A stretch of DNA of 56,969 nt from an uncultured bacterium (GCA_903885965.1 CAISKQ010000024.1:1-56969), one strand, 5' to 3'. Shown: positions 34,983 through 42,123, numbered from the stretch's first letter. Translations and numbers: made by a program. The notes: a model not told the origin generated them from the letters alone.

Positions 34983-35076
34983 AATCAAAAGTCTTTCAAG
35001 TCTTTCGAGTTTTTCTAGTCAGATTGCTAGGCATTATGACATTGAAACTTTTAACTTTAGGGACTGCTATTATTCT
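34983..35076. repeat. Inverted-repeat spacer element, family B copy 3
   Basis: This fills the rpsS-rplV spacer. AATCAAAAGTC (34983-34993) faces AACTTTTAACT (35046-35056), with an inner GTCA/TGAC pair and AAGTCTTTC units. The tail GGACTGCTATTATT matches the rplR-rpsE spacer tail. Confidence 0.6.
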
Positions 35077-35421
35077 TTATTTCTTCTTTCCTCCTGCTGG
35101 TTCAGCTTTTGCTGCTTTTGCTGCATCTTGAGCTTTCTGCTTTGCTGCTGTCTCTATTTCCTTCTGCATCTTACCTCCATGTCTGATAAATTTACGTGTT
35201 GGTGAGAATTCTCCAAGTCTATGTCCAACAGTTTCTTCAGTAACATAAACTGGTATAAATTCTTTTCCATTGTGGACTCCGAAAGTAAAGCCAATCATTT
35301 CAGGGGTAATGGTAGATGCCCTAGCCCATGTCTTGATTGTACCTTGACCTGGAGTTGCGTTTAGAATTTTCTTTGTAACGCGCTCATCAACGTATGGTCC
35401 TTTCTTTAAACTTCTTGACAT
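35077..35421 (-). CDS. rpsS: 30S ribosomal protein S19
   Basis: The 114-residue protein starts [15 protein letters not shown] and has the core [21 protein letters not shown]-like segment (here [16 protein letters not shown]) in the 30S head. After the usual end, an alanine/lysine-rich tail follows ([21 protein letters not shown] in part), about 20 residues longer than in E. coli. Confidence 0.97.
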   Translation of the reverse strand: MSRSLKKGPYVDERVTKKILNATPGQGTIKTWARASTITPEMIGFTFGVHNGKEFIPVYVTEETVGHRLGEFSPTRKFIRHGGKMQKEIETAAKQKAQDAAKAAKAEPAGGKKK

Positions 35422-35472
35422 AATTTTAGTTTGGTAGTTGATTAGTTCCTAATTATTCAGAAACCATTTTAA

Positions 35473-36303
35473 CTATTTCTTAACTCTTCGTTTAACAATA
35501 AATTTATCACTATATCTCTTCTTCTTTCTGGTTTTCTTTCCGAGAGCAGGCTTGCCCCATGGTGTCTTCGGATGCTTCAGACCAATTCCTTGTCTTCCTT
35601 CTCCTCCTCCATGTGGATGATCAACTGGATTCATTGCTGATCCGCGAACTTCAGGTCTCTTTCCCTTCCATCTGTTTCTTCCAGCCTTTCCAAGTTTCTC
35701 AGCACTATGTTCAAAGTTGCTTACTTTTCCAATGGTTGCGTAGCAATCTTTACTTACAAGTCTAATTTCGTTAGATGACATTTTAAGCTGAGCCATCTTT
35801 CCGTCAATAGCCATCAAAGTTGCTCCTGTACCTGCACTTCGTGACAACTGTCCACCTTTCCCAACCACCATCTCAATATTTGAAATAATAGTTCCAGAAG
35901 GTATATTTCTAAGTACAGTTCGATTTCCTTTCTTAATTGGAGCATTTTCTCCAGAAACAATTTCAACATCCTGCTTCATACCTTCTGATGCAAGCACGTA
36001 TCGCTTGTCTCCATCTCTGTATGAAACTAAAGCAATCAAGGAACTTCGGTTAGGATCTCGTTCAATTGCAATAATCTTTCCAGGAATATCGAATTTCTGC
36101 TGCTTAAAGTCCACCAATCGATAACGTCTCTTGTGTCCACCACCCTGATGTCGGGTTGAAATCTTTCCATGAGATCGTCCAGCCTTCTGAGTCATCGGAG
36201 CAAGCAGAGATTTCTCAGGTTTTTTGTCGGTAAGATCGTCCGGTTTTACAATCGACATATTTCGCCTTCCAGCTGTATTTTTTTTGTATACTTTAATTGC
36301 CAT
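35473..36303 (-). CDS. rplB: 50S ribosomal protein L2
   Basis: The 276-residue primary 23S-binding protein, part of the peptidyl-transferase neighbourhood. It shows GGGHKRRYRLVDF, LRNIPSGTIISNIE and the C-terminal signature RGSAMNPVDHPHGGGEGR with the conserved histidine. Length is normal. The start is in the AATTAGGATATG context. Confidence 0.98.
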   Translation of the reverse strand: MAIKVYKKNTAGRRNMSIVKPDDLTDKKPEKSLLAPMTQKAGRSHGKISTRHQGGGHKRRYRLVDFKQQKFDIPGKIIAIERDPNRSSLIALVSYRDGDKRYVLASEGMKQDVEIVSGENAPIKKGNRTVLRNIPSGTIISNIEMVVGKGGQLSRSAGTGATLMAIDGKMAQLKMSSNEIRLVSKDCYATIGKVSNFEHSAEKLGKAGRNRWKGKRPEVRGSAMNPVDHPHGGGEGRQGIGLKHPKTPWGKPALGKKTRKKKRYSDKFIVKRRVKK

Positions 36304-36408
36304 ATCCTAATTTTTATTCAAATTACATCCTAATTATTTCCGAATTTTTATAAAAAGCTTTACTGCTGATTCGGATTATATTCGGATATAATTCGCATCA
36401 TAATTCGT
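36304..36408. repeat. Spacer element family A, rplW-rplB copy
   Basis: GATTCGGATTATAT (36368-36381), loop TCGG and ATATAATTCGCATC (36386-36399) form a 14-bp stem with two mismatched positions. The position of stem and start context match the other copies. Confidence 0.65.
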
Positions 36409-36410
36409 AT

Positions 36411-36794
36411 CTATGCTCCTTGAAATAATTCAATCTTATCTCCCTCTTTTAGGGTAACAACTGCTTTCTTAATCGCTGATTTGCTGCCTTCAAATCTTCC
36501 GTAAACTCTTTTCTTTGGAATAAAATTCAAAACTGCAACTTTTTCAACACTCACCTTATAAAAACCTTCAATAGCTTTCTTTACTTGAGCCTTGGTAGCA
36601 TCTTTGGTGATTCTGAAAACATATTTGTTTTCAGCTAGTCCAGCATGCGTTTTTTCCGTAATCCAAGGTTCAACAAGAACTCTATAGGCAATATCAGCAT
36701 TTTCAGCGGCCTGAGGAGCAGTTTTCTTAGCCACTTTCTTGGCTACTACTTCCTTTTTTGAAACATTTTCTTTTTTCTCTTCTATTGCTGCCAT
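36411..36794 (-). CDS. rplW: 50S ribosomal protein L23 with N-terminal extension
   Basis: Of 127 residues, the L23 core starts around residue 38 (YRVLVEPWITEKTHAGLAENKYVF). The first ~35 residues are a lysine/alanine/glutamate-rich extension (ENVSKKEVVAKKVAKKTA) not found in the ~95-residue standard protein. L23 docks the signal recognition particle and trigger factor at the tunnel exit. Confidence 0.95.
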   Translation of the reverse strand: MAAIEEKKENVSKKEVVAKKVAKKTAPQAAENADIAYRVLVEPWITEKTHAGLAENKYVFRITKDATKAQVKKAIEGFYKVSVEKVAVLNFIPKKRVYGRFEGSKSAIKKAVVTLKEGDKIELFQGA

Positions 36795-36813
36795 ATATTT
36801 ATAAATCTCTAAA

Positions 36814-37443
36814 TTATTTTACAAATTTTTCTTCCAAAAATGCGATTGAAGCTTTACTCAAAAGCACATATTTATTATTTAGCAAATCATACACATTCAA
36901 ATCCTTTGTTTCAATATTTGCTACCTTTGGAATGTTTCGACTAGCAACTGATAAGGCTTTTTCCCCTTCGGTAAATGAAACGAGTGTTTTTCCAGTAAGT
37001 TTCAAATTCTTGATAACTTGAGCGAAAGCTTTTGTCTTTGCATCTTTCAATTCAAGTGCATCAACAGCTATCAATGTTCCGCTTCTAAGTTTTTCACTAA
37101 GTGCAATCCGTACAGCCTTTTGCTTCATTTTCTTGTTAACATCTCTTTTGAAATTTCTATCGCTCGTAGGACCAAAGGCAATTCCTCCACCTTTCATTAC
37201 AGGATTTCTTTTTTGTCCTTGTCTAGCACTTCCAGTTCCCTTTTGTTTGAAAGGTTTCTTTCCTGTTCCAGAAACTTCACTCTTGTCTTTCGTGTTTGCA
37301 ATTGAAAATCGTTGATTACCCGCAATCACCATAAAAACCTGGTGGAGCAATTCATCATTTGATTTCACAGCAAAAACCTCATCCGAAATAATCAAATCTT
37401 CTATTTTCTTTCCTTCTAAATTGTGTAGGGCGATTGTAGCCAT
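36814..37443 (-). CDS. rplD: 50S ribosomal protein L4
   Basis: The 209-residue protein shows the L4 loop region KPFKQKGTGSARQGQKRNPVMKGG (cited in part) and FGPTSDRNFKRDVNKKMKQKAVRIAL. In E. coli L4 also represses its own operon through the S10 leader. Here a different leader lies before rplC. The start is in an AATTAGGATATATG context. Confidence 0.96.
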   Translation of the reverse strand: MATIALHNLEGKKIEDLIISDEVFAVKSNDELLHQVFMVIAGNQRFSIANTKDKSEVSGTGKKPFKQKGTGSARQGQKRNPVMKGGGIAFGPTSDRNFKRDVNKKMKQKAVRIALSEKLRSGTLIAVDALELKDAKTKAFAQVIKNLKLTGKTLVSFTEGEKALSVASRNIPKVANIETKDLNVYDLLNNKYVLLSKASIAFLEEKFVK

Positions 37444-37542
37444 ATATCCTAATTTTAATCCAAATTATATCCTAATTACATCCGAACTACCCCAGAACTA
37501 TATTCGTATATAATTCGAGCATAATTCGCATCATCATTCATA
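37444..37542. repeat. Spacer element family A, rplC-rplD copy
   Basis: AACTATAT (37496-37503), loop TCGT and ATATAATT (37508-37515) form the family stem with one mismatch. Repeated AATTCGNAT-type units follow and the rplD start context is shared. Confidence 0.6.
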
Positions 37543-38103
37543 TCATCCTTTAACTTCAACAATTCTTCCAACAACTCCGGGCACTGAGCCAAGAACGCCG
37601 ATAAGATTTTTTTCAATATTCAAATATACAACTTTCACATTTTTAACTGATCTTCTTTTTCCTCCCATGCGTCCAGCCATTCGCTTTCCCTTGATAACAT
37701 GTTGCGGTTGCTGAGCACCAATTGAACCAGGAGCTCTCAAATCATGCTTGTGTCCATGAGATGCCGGGGAACCTGCAAAGCCATGACGTTTCACGCCTCC
37801 CTGAAATCCTTTAGCCTTGGCAATTCCACTAACTTTAACCAAATCTCCGATAGTAAAGTTTTCAACTGTAATTTTGTCACCAACAGCCAATGTCACGGCC
37901 TGCTCGCTTCGAAATTCTTTTTTATGGGTAACTTTTTTTGTCTTTTCCGTAGCAAGTTGAATCGCGCTATAGCCATCTTTTTCTGATGTTCTCACAATAG
38001 AAACAGTGTTTGGCTCACATTCAATCAAGGTTACATTGAGAGCGCCTTGCTTTTGATCATATAGGGTCGTCATTCCCATTTTTTTTCCTAAAATATTTTT
38101 CAT
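37543..38103 (-). CDS. rplC: 50S ribosomal protein L3 (short form)
   Basis: The 186-residue protein starts LGKKMGMTTLYD and contains VKRHGFAGSPASHGHKHDLRAPGSIGAQQ (cited in part), the L3 loop reaching the peptidyl-transferase centre. It is about 20 residues shorter than E. coli L3, a common condition in CPR. A separate promoter and a terminator-containing leader precede it. Confidence 0.96.
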   Translation of the reverse strand: MKNILGKKMGMTTLYDQKQGALNVTLIECEPNTVSIVRTSEKDGYSAIQLATEKTKKVTHKKEFRSEQAVTLAVGDKITVENFTIGDLVKVSGIAKAKGFQGGVKRHGFAGSPASHGHKHDLRAPGSIGAQQPQHVIKGKRMAGRMGGKRRSVKNVKVVYLNIEKNLIGVLGSVPGVVGRIVEVKG

Positions 38104-38160
38104 ATCGGTGATTTTTCTTTATTATTCGTACATTCGTACAAATTCGTAATTCGTAGTTAT

Positions 38161-38183
38161 AAAAAAACTGGCTTCTCAGCCAG
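38161..38183 (-). terminator. Intrinsic terminator with GAGA tetraloop before rplC
   Basis: The 6-bp GC-rich stem CTGGCT/AGCCAG has a GNRA loop and a run of seven T. It could end the tuf-rpsJ transcript or act as the off state of an attenuator. Confidence 0.75.
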
Positions 38184-38252
38184 CATAGTCCAAGGAAAAT
38201 CCTTTGACTTAGCTAATTGAGTATCCAACTTTTTGAATTGGACTTTAACTAG
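38161..38252 (-). promoter_or_regulatory. rplC leader: three hairpins ending in an intrinsic terminator (candidate attenuator)
   Basis: In transcript order: CTAGTT...AATTAG enclosing TCCAA...TTGGA (38252-38213), then AGTC-AAGGA...TCCTT-GACT (38209-38187), then CTGGCT-GAGA-AGCCAG followed by seven T (38183-38161). An alternative pairing AGTCCAA with TTGGACT would join the first two hairpins. The last hairpin lies 58 bp before the rplC start, so readthrough would be needed to express the S10 cluster. Confidence 0.6.
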
Positions 38253-38278
38253 TTTTTTTCTTTTTTTCTAACTTATCT

Positions 38279-38307
38279 ATGATAAACCAATTCTCAAATT
38301 AATGCAA
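38279..38307 (-). promoter_or_regulatory. Candidate promoter upstream of the rplC leader
   Basis: On the minus strand TTGCAT, a 17-bp spacer and TATCAT place the start of transcription near 38272, just before the three-hairpin leader and directly after the rpsJ stop codon. Confidence 0.5.
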
Positions 38308-38314
38308 GCCCTAT

Positions 38315-38647
38315 TTACATCTTTATTTCAACATCTACCCCAGCTGGCAAATCAAGTCCGGTCAGACTTTCAATTGTCTTTGCTGTTGGATCCCAAATAT
38401 CAACTAAGCGCTTGTGAATTCTCATTTCGTATTGCTCACGAGCATCCTTATGAACAAAAGTTGATTTGTTCACAGTCACTTTGTGAATTTCTGTTGGAAG
38501 AGGTACAGGGCCAGTTATTCTAGCTCCGGTTCTTTCAGCAGTTTCAACAATTTTTCGTGCTGACTGATCGATCACCTTATTGTCATAAGCTTTGATCTTA
38601 ATTCTAATTCTTGTGGATTGTCCTGTTTCTATTTTTTTCGAAGCCAT
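38315..38647 (-). CDS. rpsJ: 30S ribosomal protein S10
   Basis: The 110-residue protein has [25 protein letters not shown]-type sequence and [15 protein letters not shown], both diagnostic. It is part of the 30S head and of the transcription-antitermination complex with NusB. It follows tuf and precedes the rplC leader. Confidence 0.97.
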   Translation of the reverse strand: MASKKIETGQSTRIRIKIKAYDNKVIDQSARKIVETAERTGARITGPVPLPTEIHKVTVNKSTFVHKDAREQYEMRIHKRLVDIWDPTAKTIESLTGLDLPAGVDVEIKM

Positions 38648-38700
38648 CTGGGTGGATTGAGATAAAAATTACTATTTAAACATTGTTCTAGGCAACACAG

Positions 38701-38724
38701 GTAGACATAATTCCTTATGTCTAC
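38701..38724. other. Perfect hairpin between tuf and rpsJ
   Basis: GTAGACATAA and TTATGTCTAC form a 10-bp stem with a TTCC loop. No T run follows on either strand, so it is more likely a processing or stability element than a terminator. Confidence 0.5.
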
Positions 38725-38739
38725 ATAGTAAACTAGAAA

Positions 38740-39933
38740 CTATTTGATGATTTTTGTTGCAACACCAGCTCCAACAGTGCGTCCGCCTTCGCGAATAGCA
38801 AATCTCATTCCTTCTTCCATAGCTACTGGTGAGATCAACTTAACTGTAAGACTGATTGTGTCTCCAGGCATAACCATTTCAGTTCCTTCTGGAAGGATAA
38901 CTTCTCCGGTTACATCAGTTGTTCGAATGTAAAATTGTGGTTTGTATCCCTTGAAGAATGGAGTGTGTCGTCCGCCTTCTTCTTTGGTCAAAATGTAGAT
39001 CTCTCCTTCAAATTCAGTGTGAGGGGTAATTGAACCGGTCTTTGCAAGAACTTGTCCGCGTTCAACATCTTCTTTCTTAATACCTCGCAAGAGTAGTCCT
39101 GCGTTGTCTCCAGCTTGTCCTCGATCAAGAGATTTGTTGAACATTTCGATTCCGGTTACAACAGTTTTCACTGTTGGGCGAAGACCAACGATTTCAACTT
39201 CTTCATTGATGTTGATTGTTCCTCTTTCGATTCTTCCAGTTACGACAGTTCCACGACCTTCAATTGAGAAAATATCTTCAATTGGCATCAAAAGTGGTTT
39301 GTCAGTGTCTCGAACTGGATCAGGAATTTTTGCATCAAGAGCATCCATCAGATCATAGATTGGCTTTGCAGCTGGATCTTCAATTGAAGTTGCAGCTAAA
39401 GCCTTGGTTGCTGAACCTCGGACAACAGTAGCGTTATCACCATCGAATTCATATTTTGTCAAAAGTTCACGAATTTCAGCTTCAACCAAGTCAATCAATT
39501 CAGCGTCATCAACCATGTCAACTTTATTGATGAAAACCACAATTGCTGGCACTCCAACTTGTTTTGCAAGCAAGATGTGTTCGCGAGTTTGAGGCATAGG
39601 ACCATCAGTCGCGCTAACCACAATAATTGATCCGTCCATTTGAGCAGCACCAGTAATCATGTTTTTGATGTAGTCAGCATGACCTGGACAATCAACATGA
39701 GCATAATGACGAGCCTGGGTTTCATATTCACAATGTGAAGTTGCGATAGTGATTCCACGTTCTCTTTCTTCTGGAGCATTGTCAATTTCGTTTACACCTC
39801 TTTCTTTGGCAAAACCTTTTAGAGATTGGCAATGAAGAATAGCCGCGGTCAAAGTTGTCTTGCCGTGGTCAACGTGTCCGATTGTTCCAACGTTTACATG
39901 TGGTTTTGTGCGCTCAAATTTTGCTACTGCCAT
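38740..39933 (-). CDS. tuf: Elongation factor Tu
   Basis: The 397-residue GTPase delivers aminoacyl-tRNA to the ribosome. G1 GHVDHGKT (about 18-25), [13 protein letters not shown] and NKVD are intact, and the C-terminal barrels end [20 protein letters not shown]. It is separated from fusA by five small genes, while in many bacteria the two are adjacent. Two promoters and a leader of up to ~300 nt precede it. Confidence 0.98.
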   Translation of the reverse strand: MAVAKFERTKPHVNVGTIGHVDHGKTTLTAAILHCQSLKGFAKERGVNEIDNAPEERERGITIATSHCEYETQARHYAHVDCPGHADYIKNMITGAAQMDGSIIVVSATDGPMPQTREHILLAKQVGVPAIVVFINKVDMVDDAELIDLVEAEIRELLTKYEFDGDNATVVRGSATKALAATSIEDPAAKPIYDLMDALDAKIPDPVRDTDKPLLMPIEDIFSIEGRGTVVTGRIERGTININEEVEIVGLRPTVKTVVTGIEMFNKSLDRGQAGDNAGLLLRGIKKEDVERGQVLAKTGSITPHTEFEGEIYILTKEEGGRHTPFFKGYKPQFYIRTTDVTGEVILPEGTEMVMPGDTISLTVKLISPVAMEEGMRFAIREGGRTVGAGVATKIIK

Positions 39934-40010
39934 ATTAATTTTTTCGCCTCTGCTTGGGGCTATTTTTGTCCCAAAACTGGCTGATACTTAAAGATTGTTT
40001 ATTAATAAAA

Positions 40011-40039
40011 ATTTTAACACGATATTCCAAAAAAAGCAA
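40011..40039 (-). promoter_or_regulatory. tuf proximal promoter
   Basis: On the minus strand TTGCTT, a 17-bp spacer and TAAAAT with an extended -10 (TGT) lie ~80 bp upstream of tuf. Confidence 0.5.
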
Positions 40040-40236
40040 TTAAAAAATTCCTTCTAAGGAAAATCAGGCTCTGTAGCAAAATAAATTGTGCAGTTCGTGC
40101 TCAGATTTGCGTCAGATTTGTTTTAAAAAAATTGGAAAGCTATCAAGATAACTTGAAGATTTTTTTAAACAAAGATGATGTGAAGATGAGTGCGAGATGC
40201 ATGAGTTATTTTGTTGCAGAGACTCAATACTTGTTT

Positions 40237-40264
40237 ATTCTACACGATAAATAAATACTGTCAA
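40237..40264 (-). promoter_or_regulatory. tuf distal promoter
   Basis: On the minus strand a perfect TTGACA, a 16-bp spacer and TAGAAT, preceded by GTG as in the str promoter at 45636-45664. It would give a ~300-nt leader to tuf that contains no gene. Confidence 0.7.
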
Positions 40265-40347
40265 GAGCTCGCGTCAAATCATCTAAAATGACACCAAGAG
40301 CACGCACTCAACCCTTCCATCCCAGCCTCCCGCCCAAATCAAAATTT

Positions 40348-40391
40348 AACCCACTACCATACTACTTCATGAAGTAGTATGGTAGTGGGTT
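40348..40391. repeat. Perfect 44-bp palindrome, related to 51214-51242
   Basis: The two 22-bp arms are exact reverse complements with no loop, centred on TTCATGAA. One arm (GAAGTAGTATGGTAGTGG) recurs at 51228-51245. It lies between the tuf promoter region and the terminator of the coiled-coil gene. Confidence 0.7.
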
Positions 40392-40422
40392 ACGAAATAA
40401 AGATTGCAATAAGATAAAACAC

Positions 40423-40459
40423 AAAAAAATACCACCAAACGAAAAGTTGGAGGTATTTT
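40423..40459 (-). terminator. Terminator of the coiled-coil repeat gene
   Basis: On the minus strand AATACC-T-CCAA pairs with TTGG-T-GGTATT, followed by seven T. It lies 28 bp after the stop codon. Confidence 0.7.
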
Positions 40460-40486
40460 GACTGAAGATTTTTTTACTAAAGGTTA

Positions 40487-40927
40487 CTAGTGCGAATAAG
40501 AAAGTTTTTCGAGTTTGACAACTCGTTTTTCCAATTTTTCAAAATCATCCACGGCAACTTTCTTTTTCAGTTCAAATTTCACTTCCACCATATCGTCTTG
40601 CAATCTGTCGATTTTGGTTTCAACTTTTTCAAGCTGTTGCTCAACGCCATCCAATCTGCCTTCGACACCACCGAGTCTGCCTTCGACACTACTAAGTCTG
40701 CCTTCGACACTACTAAGTCCACCTTCGACACCACCGAGTCTAATTTCAACTCGTTCAAGCTGATTTTTCATATCATACTGAACCGCAAGAATTTCATCTT
40801 GAGTTTTCACAAGGCCAGTATAATTTTCTGACATCATCTTCATGGTGCCATCCATACTTTCCAACAAAGAGCCTACTTCTCCTATGGTGTAAACCTTTTC
40901 TTCAATTTTTTTGGTTTGATTTTTCAT
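40487..40927 (-). CDS. Tandem-repeat coiled-coil protein
   Basis: This 146-residue, charged protein has no membrane segment. Residues ~65-105 are a run of 7-residue units of the type GGVEGRL/SSVEGRL (a perfect heptad), encoded by a 21-bp DNA repeat. They are flanked by further heptads (LEKVETKIDRLQDDM), so nearly the whole protein should be one coiled coil. It resembles the partial gene at 1-379 in layout and in promoter type: the ATG is 6 nt after a TATTAT box. The function is unknown. Its own promoter and terminator isolate it from neighbours. Confidence 0.8.
   Translation of the reverse strand: MKNQTKKIEEKVYTIGEVGSLLESMDGTMKMMSENYTGLVKTQDEILAVQYDMKNQLERVEIRLGGVEGGLSSVEGRLSSVEGRLGGVEGRLDGVEQQLEKVETKIDRLQDDMVEVKFELKKKVAVDDFEKLEKRVVKLEKLSYSH
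40653..40742 (-). repeat. 21-bp in-frame tandem repeat
   Basis: About four units of the type AGTCTGCCTTCGACACTACTA (plus strand) encode the 7-residue repeats of the coiled-coil protein. The two central units are identical, which suggests recent copy-number change. Confidence 0.8.
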
Positions 40928-40933
40928 ATTAAT

Positions 40934-40962
40934 ATAATATAGCTGTCAATTAAGGCTGTCAA
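40934..40962 (-). promoter_or_regulatory. Promoter of the coiled-coil gene (leaderless layout)
   Basis: TTGACA, a 17-bp spacer and TATTAT on the minus strand are followed after 6 nt by the ATG. A second TTGACA sits inside the spacer at 40944-40949. Confidence 0.65.
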
Positions 40963-40965
40963 TTT

Positions 40966-41220
40966 TCATTTCAAAAAGTTGCTAGCTTCCTGCAAAGAAG
41001 CGAAGAAATCTTGAAAATGATCTTTGAAAAGCATTACGCGGTTGGTAACTGGCTGGCCTTGCTGATTTTTGTAGGATTCGGCAACTGTCAGATAGTTGCT
41101 GCCATTGCTGGCTTTTTTAACATCAAAGAAATAATTTTTGCTTCCAGCGCGAAGCATTTTGGAAAAAACTTTTTCAGGAACATTGTTTCCGCCTTGAGCG
41201 GAGTTTTGGTAGGTGCTCAT
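40966..41220 (-). CDS. PUR-domain (DUF3276-like) nucleic-acid-binding protein
   Basis: The 84-residue protein has the single PUR repeat pattern: SKMLRAGSKNYFFDVKKASNGSNYLTVAESYK (cited in part) forming beta strands, then RVMLFKDHFQDFFASLQEASNFL as the terminal helix. Small bacterial PUR proteins bind single-stranded DNA or RNA. It has its own promoter with extended -10. Its place next to translation genes might mean a role in RNA binding, but this is inference. Confidence 0.72.
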   Translation of the reverse strand: MSTYQNSAQGGNNVPEKVFSKMLRAGSKNYFFDVKKASNGSNYLTVAESYKNQQGQPVTNRVMLFKDHFQDFFASLQEASNFLK

Positions 41221-41314
41221 TTTTTTGCCCAGTTAAACTGCTCAATAAAAATGCAATTTAACTTGGATGTTTATTTTTATTAGCTTGAGCTTGCGGCCGC
41301 GTGCTCATGATGAT

Positions 41315-41344
41315 AGTTTAACACTTACTTAGTATCACTGTCAA
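41315..41344 (-). promoter_or_regulatory. Promoter of the PUR-like gene
   Basis: TTGACA, an 18-bp spacer and TAAACT with an extended -10 (TGT) on the minus strand. The ~80-nt leader contains a GC-rich near-palindrome (GAGCTTGCGGCCGCGTGCTC, 41286-41305) that stands out in this AT-rich region. Confidence 0.6.
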
Positions 41345-41383
41345 AACACGTCTGTGGATAAGTCCAAAAAGTGGCTTTCTTCG

Positions 41384-41411
41384 AACAAAAAACAGCCTAT
41401 CTTAAGGCTGT
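41384..41411 (-). terminator. Terminator of the mntA-hepT pair
   Basis: On the minus strand ACAGCC, an 8-base loop and GGCTGT are followed by six T, 40 bp after the hepT stop. Confidence 0.7.
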
Positions 41412-41450
41412 CATTTTTTGAAAAATATTCCTATTCTTTATACCAAACAA

Positions 41451-41783
41451 TTATTCCAAAAGCGATTTTACAATAGCTTTCAACTCTTTCAAATTATGAT
41501 TGCATGTTTCCCAAACAACTCTTTTGTTCACGCCGAAATATTCATGAATAAGCGTATTCCTTATGCCAACAATCTTTCGCCAAGGAATATCAGAGTGCTC
41601 CTTTTGAAATTCATCGCTTATATTGTTAGATGCTTCACCAATGATTTCCAGCTGTCGCACTATGGCATCAAAAACAAGTTCGTTTCTTGAAAAATCATCA
41701 AAATCAGCGACAAGTTTTGCGTACTTTTCTATCTTGCCGATAGCTTCCATTATGTGTTCCAAATAATTCCTGTCATTTTTCAT
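41451..41783 (-). CDS. hepT: HEPN-domain toxin-like RNase, HepT family (DUF86)
   Basis: From the ATG at 41783 the product is 110 residues and overlaps the mntA end by 11 bp. The HEPN catalytic motif RxxxxH is present as RNTLIHEYFG, with upstream helices (LEIIGEASNNI) typical of DUF86. HepT toxins cut RNA and are silenced by the partner MntA, which modifies a tyrosine next to the active site (the Tyr in HEYF fits). The pair forms a type VII-style toxin-antitoxin system by family knowledge. Confidence 0.88.
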   Translation of the reverse strand: MKNDRNYLEHIMEAIGKIEKYAKLVADFDDFSRNELVFDAIVRQLEIIGEASNNISDEFQKEHSDIPWRKIVGIRNTLIHEYFGVNKRVVWETCNHNLKELKAIVKSLLE

Positions 41784-42078
41784 AAATGAGTTCGGCTTCA
41801 TTAATTACTTCGTCGCGAAAAAATTTGCTCAAGCCCTCAGGAGTAAGCAAATCAACTTTTTTTTGAATCCGATCTCCAATTGCATTTTGAATTTCAACAT
41901 ATTCAAAAAGGCCAATGTGGGACTCTGGCGTGAATTCAACCAACACATCAACGTCGCTGTCATCTTTGGCTGTGCCATGAAGATACGAGCCGAAAAGTGA
42001 CACTTTCTGGATGTCATTTTTGAATGAGGCATTTTCAATCGCCTGGCGAACTTTTTCTTTTATTTCTTGTTTACTCAT
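41773..42078 (-). CDS. mntA: MNT-domain nucleotidyltransferase, MntA-type antitoxin
   Basis: The 101-residue protein has the minimal nucleotidyltransferase signature LFGSYLHGTAKDDSDVDVLVEF, with GS at 30-31 and the metal-binding DVD at 42-44. MntA-type enzymes AMPylate the HEPN toxin to silence it. It is first in the pair, as expected for an antitoxin, with its own promoter and an upstream palindrome. A single stop TGA is shared with the hepT start region. Confidence 0.9.
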   Translation of the reverse strand: MSKQEIKEKVRQAIENASFKNDIQKVSLFGSYLHGTAKDDSDVDVLVEFTPESHIGLFEYVEIQNAIGDRIQKKVDLLTPEGLSKFFRDEVINEAELIYEK

Positions 42079-42095
42079 ATGTTTTTTCTAATTTC

Positions 42096-42123
42096 AGTAT
42101 AGCAGTTTGGCCTAAAAAATCAA
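42096..42123 (-). promoter_or_regulatory. mntA-hepT promoter
   Basis: TTGATT, a 16-bp spacer and TATACT with an extended -10 (TGC) on the minus strand, ~20 bp before the mntA start. Confidence 0.6.

Noticed and set aside
38161-38252. Possible tRNA or tmRNA in the rpsJ-rplC gap
   Set aside because: There is no acceptor stem, T-loop sequence or anticodon arm; the hairpins fit a leader with terminator better.
40653-40742. Regular 21-bp repeats that look like a small CRISPR array
   Set aside because: The units are contiguous without spacers, lie in frame inside a coding region and encode heptads.
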